From: Rothia nasimurium
GTDB lineage: Bacteria > Actinomycetota > Actinomycetes > Actinomycetales > Micrococcaceae
Direction of reading: 5' to 3'
NCBI RefSeq assembly: GCF_928382285.1
Contig: NZ_CAKMSS010000010.1
Coordinates: forward strand, 18,608 to 82,607
DNA length: 64,000 nt
The first letter of the stretch is position 1; each line of letters starts with the position of its first letter. The notes under the pieces are model-generated. The model saw nothing but the letters and a program-made list of their open reading frames with translations. It ran no database searches and had not been told where the DNA came from. A program made the translations under genes and the position numbers. This document shows, in pieces, positions 34,975 to 43,773 of the stretch.

Positions 34975-36198
34975 ATGGGTTCATTCCATGATTCAATTCA
35001 AAAGGTTGTTGACGCACAGATGTGCACAGGCTGCGGCCTATGTGCAGCTATGAGCAATACAGTGGTGATGCAAGAACATCATGGGTTCCAGCGCCCTCAG
35101 ATAGTGGAGCCAGTTACTGCTGAAAGTGACAAAGAACTAGCTTCTTGCTTCAAAACAGCTTGTCCAGGGTTGAGTGTTTCTGCCGTAAGAAATGAGGGTG
35201 CACAAAGGCATGAGATCCTCGGCCCGGTTGTAGGAATATGGGAAGCTTATGCAGCGGACGAAAATGTTCGTAATCAGGCTAGTAGCGGTGGAGTTCTAAC
35301 TGCTCTCAATTTATTTCTTATCGAGTCGGGTCGTTCCTCCCAAATTGTATCGGCTGGGGCGGACCCTCAGAATCCACGTAAAACTATTCCGGTAAAAATA
35401 ATGACTCGTGAGCAGGCATTAGCATCTGCTGGGTCTCGATATGCTCCAACTAGTACCCTTAGCCATAAAGATGCTTTTCTCCCGGGTGCTGCGGTTACGG
35501 GAAAACCATGCGAAATCAGCGCGCGACGTGCTTACGATAAAGTTACGGGAAGAGAATCACCCTTCCTTATGAGTTTTTTCTGTGCAGGAACCCCCTCCCA
35601 AGAAGCGACTGATGATTTAATTGAGAAATTGGGCATTTCACGGGATGAACCCCTAGCCCGTCTTTGGTACCGAGGCAATGGATGGCCTGGTGAATTTACA
35701 GCAAAGTCAGTTAAAGGCAGAGTTGTCTCAACCTCTTATTCGGATTCGTGGGGTGCTGCTTTAGGTCCGACAGTGCAATGGCGCTGTCGTGTCTGTCCTG
35801 ACGGGGTGGGAGAGTCTGCTGATATTACTGCAGGTGATTTCTGGGAAGCCGATGAAAAAGGTTACCCTGAGTTTTCTGATAAGCCGGGTCGGAGTGTTCT
35901 CATTGCTCGCACCCAGCGAGGCTATGAGCTAGTTCAGGAAGCCTATAAAGCAGGTGTAATTAAAATTGCCCCTACAGACCCAGATGTTGTGGCGGCCATG
36001 CAACCCTATCAGACTGCTCGCCGTAAATTCCTCCTGGCAAGACTGGTGGGTAGTCGTATTTTCTTAGGCGCGGCTCCTCGAACTCCCGGCTTCGGCGTAG
36101 TAATAAGTGCACTAAGGAACCCAAGAAAATCTTATCGCGAGTTGCGAGGAACTATTTCTCGCATCCGGCACCGCCAACGCAGCGGAATTGTTAGTTAG
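34975..36198 (+). CDS. Coenzyme F420 hydrogenase/dehydrogenase beta-subunit-like protein
   Basis: A 407-residue protein with a ferredoxin-like CTGCGLCAAM near the N-terminus and C-terminal FrhB-like sequence (SSGGVLTALNLFL, VTGKPCEISARR, SFFCAGTPSQEATDDL, RCRVCPDGVGESADITAGDFW). Single genes like this recur in polysaccharide loci of bacteria lacking methanogen metabolism. Some are thought to act in sugar or pyruvyl redox modification, but no reaction is established for this subgroup. The ATG at 34975 is chosen over TTG 34939, with GAGAGAGG upstream. It begins the rightward island operon. Confidence 0.8.
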   Translation: MGSFHDSIQKVVDAQMCTGCGLCAAMSNTVVMQEHHGFQRPQIVEPVTAESDKELASCFKTACPGLSVSAVRNEGAQRHEILGPVVGIWEAYAADENVRNQASSGGVLTALNLFLIESGRSSQIVSAGADPQNPRKTIPVKIMTREQALASAGSRYAPTSTLSHKDAFLPGAAVTGKPCEISARRAYDKVTGRESPFLMSFFCAGTPSQEATDDLIEKLGISRDEPLARLWYRGNGWPGEFTAKSVKGRVVSTSYSDSWGAALGPTVQWRCRVCPDGVGESADITAGDFWEADEKGYPEFSDKPGRSVLIARTQRGYELVQEAYKAGVIKIAPTDPDVVAAMQPYQTARRKFLLARLVGSRIFLGAAPRTPGFGVVISALRNPRKSYRELRGTISRIRHRQRSGIVS

Positions 36199-36233
36199 TC
36201 TATGAGCTCTAAGATGAGGACGGTTATGAGGTT

Positions 36234-37166
36234 ATGAAGAGATTATCTGTTGTCATTCCATTTTATGGGAACCCAGAAGATACGATTAATCTAGTACATC
36301 AGTTGCAGGAACAGATTTGTTCTAAATCTTTTGAGATTATTGTTTCTGATGATGCTTCGCCCATTCCTTTCCCTCAGGTAGAGGGAGTGACTGTAGTACG
36401 TCGTGAATTCAACGGTGGATTCGGGGCAAACGTTAATACAGGGGTTGAAGCCGCGACAGGTGAGTGGATTCTTATCCTTAATAGTGACCTTACTTTGCCG
36501 GCTAATTTCTTAGCGAATATATTGTCTGCGGGGGAAGAGGAAAAGAGCCGTGCTGAGGGGCGCGGCGTTATTCTCGCTCCGCACATTGTTGGGCATAGTG
36601 GGGAGTCGCAATGGGTAGGGCGTAAATTTCCTACTACGATGCATCATGCCTGGGAGTGGTTTACACCCGTGGCACGTTTCCGAAATACTAAGTTCTGGCA
36701 TTATATGGTTGGCCATGATTTGGCCTGTACGGGTGGGCAACGGGCTACTCCTGACTGGTTAATGGGTGCCTGCATGCTTTTACCTCGAGATCTTTATCTT
36801 GAGGTTGGAGGCATGGACGAATCGTTTTTCATGAACAGTGAAGAAGTAGATTTACAGTACAGACTGGCCTTTTTGGGCATTCCCCGTATTTTTCGAGGGG
36901 ATATCATAGTCTCCCATATCGGCGGAGGATCCTCGGGCACATCAAGGCAACGTCTTCAATGGGTTACTAATTCACGATTCAAGTATGAAGAAAAATGGGG
37001 GAATCCCCGTAGACTAAAAATATCGCTTATAGTAGTTACCTTTATAAACTATATTTTTAATATCGTTCGGTCAACACGTAACCACGCTATTACCCCACAA
37101 ATAATCCTTAAGAATGAGCTCTCCGCAATTCGTACCGCTTCTCAACAGCTAGGTGAAACATTATGA
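36234..37166 (+). CDS. Family 2 glycosyltransferase
   Basis: A 310-residue GT-A enzyme. It starts LSVVIPFYGNPEDTINLV, with EIIVSDDASPIPF (nucleotide-binding Asp), FGANVNTGVEAATGEWILILNSD (the DXD-equivalent NSD) and DWLMGACMLLPRDLYLEVGGMDESFFMNSEEVDLQYRL. The last segment, with the catalytic-base region, is typical of rhamnosyltransferase-like GT2. The donor may be dTDP-rhamnose, given the rml genes, but this is inference. It overlaps the next gene by 4 bp. Confidence 0.9.
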   Translation: MKRLSVVIPFYGNPEDTINLVHQLQEQICSKSFEIIVSDDASPIPFPQVEGVTVVRREFNGGFGANVNTGVEAATGEWILILNSDLTLPANFLANILSAGEEEKSRAEGRGVILAPHIVGHSGESQWVGRKFPTTMHHAWEWFTPVARFRNTKFWHYMVGHDLACTGGQRATPDWLMGACMLLPRDLYLEVGGMDESFFMNSEEVDLQYRLAFLGIPRIFRGDIIVSHIGGGSSGTSRQRLQWVTNSRFKYEEKWGNPRRLKISLIVVTFINYIFNIVRSTRNHAITPQIILKNELSAIRTASQQLGETL

Positions 37167-37705
37167 ATATTGCTCGTATACTAACCGAAGTTCCGGCATC
37201 TATCCGATGGCATGTAGGTTCAGTATTCTCAAGAGTATTATATTCAAATGCTCTGGGTTCGTCGGGAAAATCTCTTAAAATTATATCTCCGCTTAAAATC
37301 GTGGGTACTGAGAACATGTACTTTGGTAAAAATGTGCTGATTCGAGAAGGTGCCTGGCTGCAGACCGAGGCTGGTGGCTGTCTAAGAATCGGTAATCATT
37401 TTCATCTGGGGCATTACGGTCATCTACATGCTGTGGCTGATATAACAATTGGAGACGGATGTTTATTTGGTGATAATGTCATGATTAATACCGGTGTTCA
37501 TACGCCTGGTAACCTGAGTCAAATTACTCACCGGGGACCTATTCACATTGGAAATAATGTTTTTCTGGGGCGAAACGTTATAGTTTTAGGAGGAGTAACT
37601 ATTGGTGATGGTTCTACCGTTGGTGCCGGTGCAATTGTTACTAAAGATGTTCCCGCGGGTGCTGTCGTTGCTGGCGTCCCAGCTAAATCAATCAATCGTA
37701 AATAA
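37163..37705 (+). CDS. Hexapeptide-repeat O-acetyltransferase
   Basis: A 180-residue left-handed beta-helix protein of the maltose/galactoside acetyltransferase and WcaF/WcaB type. Repeated [LIV]-G-x4 hexads run through LRIGNHFHLGHYG, ITIGDGCLFGDN and IGNNVFLGRNVIVLGGVTIGDGSTVGAGAIVTKDVPAGAVVAG; the last is a strong acyltransferase signature. It probably acetylates a sugar of the repeat unit. It overlaps the preceding GT2 gene (ATGA) and is AT-rich. Confidence 0.9.
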   Translation: MNIARILTEVPASIRWHVGSVFSRVLYSNALGSSGKSLKIISPLKIVGTENMYFGKNVLIREGAWLQTEAGGCLRIGNHFHLGHYGHLHAVADITIGDGCLFGDNVMINTGVHTPGNLSQITHRGPIHIGNNVFLGRNVIVLGGVTIGDGSTVGAGAIVTKDVPAGAVVAGVPAKSINRK

Positions 37706-37720
37706 CTATCAGAGGAAACT

Positions 37721-38734
37721 ATGAAGATTCTTATTACCGGTGGTGTTGGCTTTATTGGCCTAAAACTATCTCAGAAACTAGTTAAAATGGGTCATTCTGT
37801 GTATGCCCTTGACAGTTTACTTGAGCAAGTTCACCAAGATATCGAAGCGGAGAAAGCCCAATTTCCTGGTGAGATTATTGTAGGCGATGTTGCAGATCAA
37901 GAAGCCTGGGATAACCTTCCCCCTGCTGAAGCTATTATTCACTTAGCTGCGGAAACAGGTACTGCTCAATCTATGTATGAGACTGACCGGTATCGTCGTG
38001 TTAATATTGAAGGCACTCGTTATGCTGCTGAGAAAGCAGTGGAATGGGGGGTACCAATTATTTCCTTAAGTTCTCGTGCCGTCTATGGTGAAGGTTTCAA
38101 AAATCGAGGGACTACCGAAAACGATGCCCATGAACCTCTTTCCGTGTATGGCGAGACTAAATCTGTGGGTGAAGACGTGGTTAAAGAGGTGACCCAGGGC
38201 AAGGTACCGGCATTTATTATTCGACCTCAGAATGTTATCGGTCCCGGTCAAGCTCTGCATAACCCTTATACTGGAGTCTTGGCCGCGTTTTTGGCTCGCC
38301 TTCGTGAAGGAAAGAACCTATCTGTATATGGAGATGGCACTGCAACTCGTGACTTCGTTCATGTGGAAGATGTCGCAGATTTTATTATTTGGGCTCTGAA
38401 TAATCAGCCTAGCCTAGAAGAATCCCCCCGTATTCTGAATTTGGGTTCAGGTGAGCGGATTACTTTAGATCAGCTTGCTCAGTTCTCTATCGACGCAGTT
38501 CCAGGCGGCTCCGAGGCCGTTATCGAACATGTTGATATTAAACGGGCCGGAGATATTGATCATGCACTTGCTGATATGAGCTACGCCTATTCTCTGGGTG
38601 CTCCTCAAGCTAAATGGAGCACTCGAGAGTCTATCGCTGACTTTATTACGAAGTCTTGGGAAGTTCCTGGTGCCAAAAGCGAAAGCTGGGATACAGCTCT
38701 CGAAGAATTGACTGAGAGAGGTCTGACCGATTAA
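37721..38734 (+). CDS. NAD-dependent sugar epimerase/dehydratase
   Basis: A 337-residue extended SDR. The Rossmann motif is ITGGVGFIGLKLSQKL, the active-site region is LSSRAVYGEG followed by SVYGETKSVGED (Y-x3-K), and FIIRPQNVIGPGQALHNPYTGVL and VYGDGTATRDFVHVEDVADF are typical of UDP-glucose/GlcNAc 4-epimerase or GDP/dTDP-sugar dehydratase relatives. The exact substrate is not readable. The start follows AGAGGAAAC. The gene stops directly before the ATG of the next gene. Confidence 0.85.
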   Translation: MKILITGGVGFIGLKLSQKLVKMGHSVYALDSLLEQVHQDIEAEKAQFPGEIIVGDVADQEAWDNLPPAEAIIHLAAETGTAQSMYETDRYRRVNIEGTRYAAEKAVEWGVPIISLSSRAVYGEGFKNRGTTENDAHEPLSVYGETKSVGEDVVKEVTQGKVPAFIIRPQNVIGPGQALHNPYTGVLAAFLARLREGKNLSVYGDGTATRDFVHVEDVADFIIWALNNQPSLEESPRILNLGSGERITLDQLAQFSIDAVPGGSEAVIEHVDIKRAGDIDHALADMSYAYSLGAPQAKWSTRESIADFITKSWEVPGAKSESWDTALEELTERGLTD

Positions 38735-39739
38735 ATGTCTTCCCCTAAAATTTTACTCGTTTCTCCGGTCTTTCATGGGTACTGGCAAACTATTGAAAGT
38801 TCACTCAAGAAGCTGGGGTATGAGCTCACTGCGCATATCTATGATGCACCGGGAAATATTCTAGAGCGTATACGGAATAAAGCTCTGCATGATTTACCTG
38901 ATCGTTTACGTCCGGCTCAATTCGAGAGCCTCGTGACTGAATCTGCGATTAAACGTTTTCAGGAAGTCAAGCCTGATATTGTCTTGGTTGTTAAAGGTGA
39001 CCAACTGGGGCAAGAATGGTGGGATATTGTAAATTCATCGAATGTGCAACTTGTAACCTGGATGTACGATGAGTTTCGTAGAATGCGTTACTCAGATAAA
39101 GATTTTGATCTAAATCTTCTCGGAGAAATTGCAAGTTACAGCCCTCTTGACGTGAAGAATCTTTTAGAGAGCGGCTATTCAGCAATTGAGGTTCCCCTTG
39201 CATACGATGCTGACTTGCCTATCAAGCCACAAAATGAAGAAGCTATCACCTTTGTGGGAGCACGCTACCCTGGGCGTGAAGCGATGCTTTCAGCTTTACA
39301 TTCTTCTGGTGTGCCCGTTAAAGCCTTTGGCAAGCAGTGGTCGCGTCACTGGTGGGATGTGGCCCGTACTCGTAACTTTAAGCATCCTGGTATCTCTACA
39401 GGCCGAGACCTGGACCGTCCACATGCTTACGGGGTGATGGCAGGGTCTCCTGCCACTCTTAACATCCATGGTGATCAAGATGGGTTTACTATGCGCACTT
39501 TCGAAGCCTCAGGTGTAGGTGGTTTACAGATTGTTGATCGGCTTGATATCGATCGCTATTATGAGCCGGGTGTAGAAGTATTGACTTATTCGTCCGAGGA
39601 AGAGCTGATCGAAATATGTCAACGAGTTTTTAACGATCCCTCGTGGGCTAAAAAAATCCGTCAAGCAGGGAAAAAGAGGACTCTCTCTGACCATACTTTT
39701 GATGAGCGGGTAAAAATTCTGGAGACGCTGTGGAAGTAA
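38735..39739 (+). CDS. CgeB-like glycosyltransferase
   Basis: A 334-residue protein with a GT-B-like plan. The C-terminal part ITFVGARYPGREAML..., AGSPATLNIHGDQDGFTMRTFEASGVGGLQI resembles the 'glycosyl transferases group 1' domain of CgeB/spore maturation-type enzymes. 'TMRTFEASGvG' is the nucleotide-sugar-binding Glu/Gly region. The N-terminal half has ILLVSPVFHGYWQTIESSL and VVKGDQLGQEWWD. Donor and acceptor are unknown. Translation is probably coupled: the ATG abuts the upstream stop and the end overlaps the next gene by 10 bp. Confidence 0.82.
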   Translation: MSSPKILLVSPVFHGYWQTIESSLKKLGYELTAHIYDAPGNILERIRNKALHDLPDRLRPAQFESLVTESAIKRFQEVKPDIVLVVKGDQLGQEWWDIVNSSNVQLVTWMYDEFRRMRYSDKDFDLNLLGEIASYSPLDVKNLLESGYSAIEVPLAYDADLPIKPQNEEAITFVGARYPGREAMLSALHSSGVPVKAFGKQWSRHWWDVARTRNFKHPGISTGRDLDRPHAYGVMAGSPATLNIHGDQDGFTMRTFEASGVGGLQIVDRLDIDRYYEPGVEVLTYSSEEELIEICQRVFNDPSWAKKIRQAGKKRTLSDHTFDERVKILETLWK

Positions 39740-40803
39740 ATGCCAAATCAGGTCTGCTGATTCCTGAAGATATTAACCAATGGCGTAAATGGCAGCAATC
39801 TGTCGGCGAATTTAGGAATTTAAAAAGACTCGCTAAGAGAGTCTCCTTAAATTCTGTAAAGCATAACGCCCCGTCTCATGAGACTGTCTTTGTGAATCGA
39901 AGAAGAGGGGAAGGGGCTCAGGCACTCGTAGCTCTCGATAGTGCTAACATAACCTCCTTAAAATCTCTCATCGATCCGTTAGAATTCGTAGCCAACCCGG
40001 TAGTCGTAATTTCCACTATGGACGTACACCAATTACTACCCGGAGAAGAATGGACCGTTGAGGAAGTTGATATTTCTCAGGCTCTATCTACTATTTCACC
40101 GAGATTAATCATTTCTGCTGGCCACTACCTTATGCTGGGTGCTTTAACTTTTAAAATGGCTCAGGAACTGAAGGTTCCCTATGCGGTTTCCCAGCACGGT
40201 CTCATCACACCATTTGCGCCCCCTCTGCCGTCGAATTCGCATCTTCTAGCTTTTAGTCAGGCTGATGCTGAGTTTTGGATTTCGGGCCGTAGTGATCTTA
40301 CGTATGATGTGGTAGGTTCACAGCTGTTCTGGGAGGCAGCTCAGAAGCCAAAGGTGGAACTACCTGAGGAAGAGCAACAACCTATTTTTCTCGGGCAGAT
40401 GCATGGGGCTGAGCTACCACGCCGCTCCTATGCTCGGGCAGGGTTCCAGTTTTGCCAGCAAACCGGGGCGCGTTACAGACCTCACCCTAACGAAAAAGAT
40501 AAACTATCTGTACTAACCCACGCTCTATGGGAGAAAATGGGAATAGCCATTGACCGTGGTGGGGAGCCCCTTAACACGCTCACTAACCCCGTGGTATCTA
40601 TTTTTTCCACGGGTGTTCTTGAAGCCGCGATAAGGGGAGTCCCTGCCTGGGTCTACCACCCTAACCCTCCTGCTTGGGTTCAGGAATTCTGGGAGCGTTA
40701 CGGTCTGCACCAATGGGAAGACACTCCCACACCAGCACCTGCTGTGCCCGCTGTGCCCCCCGCACAAGTTATCGCAGCTTACTTAGAGGAGAAACTACAG
40801 TAG
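39730..40803 (+). CDS. Uncharacterised protein, possible GT-B-type transferase, coupled to the CMP-sugar synthetase gene
   Basis: A 357-residue soluble protein that I cannot assign confidently. Features hinting at a GT-B glycosyltransferase are VPYAVSQHGLITPFAPPLP in the first domain and, in the second, IFLGQMHGAELPRR, RYRPHPNEKDK and VVSIFSTGVLEAAIRGVPAWVYHP. The last pattern (H-P-N-E, then S-T-G-x-E-A) recurs in sialyl/polysialyl- and CDP-polyol-type transferases. It is placed directly before neuA/neuB-like genes (no gap), so a nonulosonate transferase role is a reasonable guess. GTG start inside the preceding gene. Base composition shifts from AT-rich to GC-rich near its 3' end. Confidence 0.6.
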   Translation: MEVNAKSGLLIPEDINQWRKWQQSVGEFRNLKRLAKRVSLNSVKHNAPSHETVFVNRRRGEGAQALVALDSANITSLKSLIDPLEFVANPVVVISTMDVHQLLPGEEWTVEEVDISQALSTISPRLIISAGHYLMLGALTFKMAQELKVPYAVSQHGLITPFAPPLPSNSHLLAFSQADAEFWISGRSDLTYDVVGSQLFWEAAQKPKVELPEEEQQPIFLGQMHGAELPRRSYARAGFQFCQQTGARYRPHPNEKDKLSVLTHALWEKMGIAIDRGGEPLNTLTNPVVSIFSTGVLEAAIRGVPAWVYHPNPPAWVQEFWERYGLHQWEDTPTPAPAVPAVPPAQVIAAYLEEKLQ

Positions 40804-41523
40804 ATGCGCGTTTTATGCGTTATACCCGTTCGCGGCGGGTCCAAGGGAATTCCCCGAAAGAACCTTAAGCCCATCGCAGGTAAGCCCCTCGTTGCTTGGA
40901 CCATTGAACAGGCCCTTGCTGCTCAGACTGAGCTGGAAGGCGAACACCTGGTCGATGTGCTGGTCTCAACCGACGACGCGGAGCTAGCTGATATTGCCAG
41001 CCAGTACGGGGCAGAGGTACCCTTCATACGCCCGGCCCACCTGGCAGAAGATACCACCGCCACCGAACCGGTGATTGAGCACGCTATCGAGTTCTACACA
41101 GCGGAGGGCAAGCGTCCGGACGCCGTCATGCTCCTGCAGGCGACCTCACCCGTCCGCCTGCCCGGCACCCTGGCCCGCGCTATCCGCCAGTTTGCTGCCT
41201 CTTCGTCAGATTCCATGGTGGGTGTTGTCCCTATCGGCCCTTTTATCTGGGCTGCTACCGAGCCACCGACTGCCCAGTACGAGGTCATGGCCCGCCCCCG
41301 CCGTCAGGAACTCACCCGTGAGACTTTCCGCTACCGCGAAAACGGTTCCATGTACATCACCAAGACTGCGCTCTACGAAACCCTGCACAACCGTCTCGGG
41401 GGTGACATTGAGCTCTTCATGCTCGACGAGGTTGAAGGCGTAGATATTGACGCCCCCATTGACTTCTCCGTCGCAGAACACCAGTTGCTTACCACACTCG
41501 CATCAGAAGAAAACGAAGGTTAA
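40804..41523 (+). CDS. CMP-nonulosonic acid cytidylyltransferase (acylneuraminate cytidylyltransferase family)
   Basis: A 239-residue enzyme activating a sialic-acid-like sugar with CTP. The N-terminal VIPVRGGSKGIPRKNLKPIAGKPL is the CTP-binding signature, followed by DVLVSTDDAELADIASQYGAEVPFIRP, VMLLQATSPVRLP and GVDIDAPIDF. Homologues act on Neu5Ac, Kdn, legionaminic or pseudaminic acid, and the sequence does not decide which. It has core-like GC-rich codons, unlike the genes on its left. It is followed 6 bp later by the NeuB-like gene. Confidence 0.9.
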   Translation: MRVLCVIPVRGGSKGIPRKNLKPIAGKPLVAWTIEQALAAQTELEGEHLVDVLVSTDDAELADIASQYGAEVPFIRPAHLAEDTTATEPVIEHAIEFYTAEGKRPDAVMLLQATSPVRLPGTLARAIRQFAASSSDSMVGVVPIGPFIWAATEPPTAQYEVMARPRRQELTRETFRYRENGSMYITKTALYETLHNRLGGDIELFMLDEVEGVDIDAPIDFSVAEHQLLTTLASEENEG

Positions 41524-41529
41524 AACACC

Positions 41530-43773
41530 ATGATTATCGAACGCAATATCACTCCCTACATCGTTTTCTCTGAGGATCCGGTGCTCACCGCTCTGCAGAA
41601 GATTTCTGCCAATGGGCAACGCATTATCTTCCTGGTTAACGAGTCAGGTGTGCTTAAGGGATCCCTGTCAGATGGCGATTTCCGCCGTTGGCTCATTGCT
41701 AACCCCACCGCGTCCCTCGAAACTAGTGCTCTTGAGGTAGCTAACCAGGGCGTTAAGACCGCTCCCATCGGTTCAGAACCCGCGGAGCTTCAAAGCGAAT
41801 TTGCCAAGGGAATCAGCCACCTTCCCCTGGTAGATGAACGCGGCCACCTGGTTGCTATCGCCATGGACGAGCAGAACGTACTGCGTATCGGCCGCACTGA
41901 AATCACCGAAGACTCACCCTCCTTCATCATTGCCGAAATTGGCAACAACCACCAGGGTGACGTTGACCTGGCAAAGCGCCTGGTCGACCTGGCGGTTGAT
42001 ACCGGCGCGGATGCCGTTAAGTTCCAGTTGCGCGACATGGATGCCCTTTACCGCCAGAAGGGCTCAAAGTCAGCCGGTGAAGACCTGGGTGTGCAGTACA
42101 CCCTTGATTTGCTCTCCCGCTTCTCTCTGACCGTTGACCAGATGTACGAGGTCTTTGACCACGTCAAACAGCACGATATGGACATCATGTGCACCCCCTG
42201 GGACGGCCCCTCCGTCCAGGCTCTGGTCGACTACGGTATTCAGGGTCTCAAGGTCGCTTCAGCTGACCTGACCAACCACGAGCTGCTGCGCGATATGGCT
42301 TCCCGCGGCCTGCCCATGCTGGTCTCCACCGGTATGAGCCGCGAAGAAGAGATCCGAGAGTCGGTTAACCTGCTGCGCTCCCTTGGCGCCTCCTACGCCC
42401 TGTTGCAGTGCCAGTCCACCTACCCCGCTCCTTTCAAGGACGTCAACCTGGCCTACATGGACCGCCTGGCTGAAATCGGTCAGTGCCTGGTGGGCTACTC
42501 GGGCCACGAACGCGGCTACCACGTGCCCATTGCGGCCGTTGCCCGCGGTGCCAAGATTATTGAAAAGCACTTCACCATCGATAAGACCCTCGAAGGCAAC
42601 GACCACACCGTCTCCCTGCTGCCTGACGAGTTCAAGGCTATGGTGCAGCAGATTCGTGAGGTAGAGGAATCTATCGGTACCTCAGCCCCCCGCGAGGTCT
42701 CCACCGGTGAGCTCATGAACCGCGTCAACCTTGCTAAGTCGCTGGTTGCTACCCGCACCATTGCTAAGGGTGAGGTCGTGACCGAGGCGGACGTCGAGGT
42801 CAAGTCACCCGGCCGCGGTCTGCAGCCCAACTACCTGCCCCAGCTTCTGGGGCGCACCATGCAGCGTGAGGTTGAAGCCGGCACCTTCTTCTTCGAGGGC
42901 GATCTGAAGGACGACCTCGTGACCCGCCGCGACTTCAAGTTTGACCGCCCTTGGGGTCTGCCCGTCCGTTACCACGACTACAAGCCCCTGATTGAGGACG
43001 CCGAGCCTGACTTCCTGGAGTTCCACTTCTCCTACAAGGATCTTGAAGTCAACATCGATGAGGTCTTCGACCGCAAGCTCGACATGTCCTTTACCACCCA
43101 CCTGCCCGACCTCTTCGCCGGTGACTTCCTGGTAGACCTGGCCTCTCGCGACCAGGAAACCTGGGAACGCTCCATCGCAGAGGTCCAGCGTACCATCGAC
43201 ATTACCCGCGATTTGACCCGCTACTTCACCGTGGACGACGACCCGGTTATGGTTGTCACCATGGGTGGCTTCACCAAGGACGGCCACATTGCACCGTCCG
43301 CCCGCGCCGACAAGTATGAGCGTATCGGCGAGGCACTGGCTAAGCTCGATACCTCAGGCGTGCGTATCGCGGCCCAGACCCTGCCCCCCTACCCCTGGCT
43401 CATGGGCGGTCAGCAGTACCACAACCTCTTCCTTGACCCCAAGGACACCGCTGACTTCTCCGACACCTACAACACCGCCCTCTGCCTGGACATCTCCCAC
43501 ACCATGCTGGCAGCCAACTTCCTCAAGATTCCTCTCTCAGAGGCCGTCGAGCTGCTGGCCCCCCGCTCCATCCACCTGCACCTGGTAGACGGCATCGGCG
43601 TAGACGGCGAAGGCGTACAGGTCGGTGAAGGCGACGTGGACTGGGCAGCACTCGGTAAGCAGCTGCGCGAACTGACCCCCAAGTCCTCCTTCATTCCCGA
43701 AATCTGGCAGGGCCACGTCAACAACGGCGAAGGCTTCTTCATCGCACTCGATAGGCTCGAAAAATGGCTCTAA
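41530..43773 (+). CDS. Multidomain nonulosonic acid synthase: CBS + NeuB + SAF + xylose-isomerase-like TIM barrel
   Basis: A 747-residue fusion. Residues 1-118 form a CBS-domain pair (VFSEDPVLTALQKI, GVLKGSLSDGDFRRWL, ISHLPLVDERGHLVAI). Residues ~129-390 are the NeuB condensing domain (SFIIAEIGNNHQGDVDLAK, AVKFQLRDMDALYR, LKVASADLTNHELL, MLVSTGMS, YSGHERGYHVPIAAVARGAKIIEKHFT), using PEP plus a hexosamine-type aldose. Residues ~395-460 are the SAF domain. Residues ~468-747 resemble an AP-endonuclease-2/xylose-isomerase TIM barrel (FLEFHFSYKDL, CLDISHTMLAAN, HLHLVDGIG). Ordinary NeuB is ~350 residues. No neuC homologue is present. CBS may sense a nucleotide, and the barrel may isomerise or epimerise substrate; both are inference. 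Confidence 0.88.
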   Translation: MIIERNITPYIVFSEDPVLTALQKISANGQRIIFLVNESGVLKGSLSDGDFRRWLIANPTASLETSALEVANQGVKTAPIGSEPAELQSEFAKGISHLPLVDERGHLVAIAMDEQNVLRIGRTEITEDSPSFIIAEIGNNHQGDVDLAKRLVDLAVDTGADAVKFQLRDMDALYRQKGSKSAGEDLGVQYTLDLLSRFSLTVDQMYEVFDHVKQHDMDIMCTPWDGPSVQALVDYGIQGLKVASADLTNHELLRDMASRGLPMLVSTGMSREEEIRESVNLLRSLGASYALLQCQSTYPAPFKDVNLAYMDRLAEIGQCLVGYSGHERGYHVPIAAVARGAKIIEKHFTIDKTLEGNDHTVSLLPDEFKAMVQQIREVEESIGTSAPREVSTGELMNRVNLAKSLVATRTIAKGEVVTEADVEVKSPGRGLQPNYLPQLLGRTMQREVEAGTFFFEGDLKDDLVTRRDFKFDRPWGLPVRYHDYKPLIEDAEPDFLEFHFSYKDLEVNIDEVFDRKLDMSFTTHLPDLFAGDFLVDLASRDQETWERSIAEVQRTIDITRDLTRYFTVDDDPVMVVTMGGFTKDGHIAPSARADKYERIGEALAKLDTSGVRIAAQTLPPYPWLMGGQQYHNLFLDPKDTADFSDTYNTALCLDISHTMLAANFLKIPLSEAVELLAPRSIHLHLVDGIGVDGEGVQVGEGDVDWAALGKQLRELTPKSSFIPEIWQGHVNNGEGFFIALDRLEKWL

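Noticed and set aside
34975..36198. Genuine F420-reducing hydrogenase subunit
   Set aside because: No other hydrogenase or F420 genes are present, and the surrounding genes are glycan-related. Only family resemblance is claimed.
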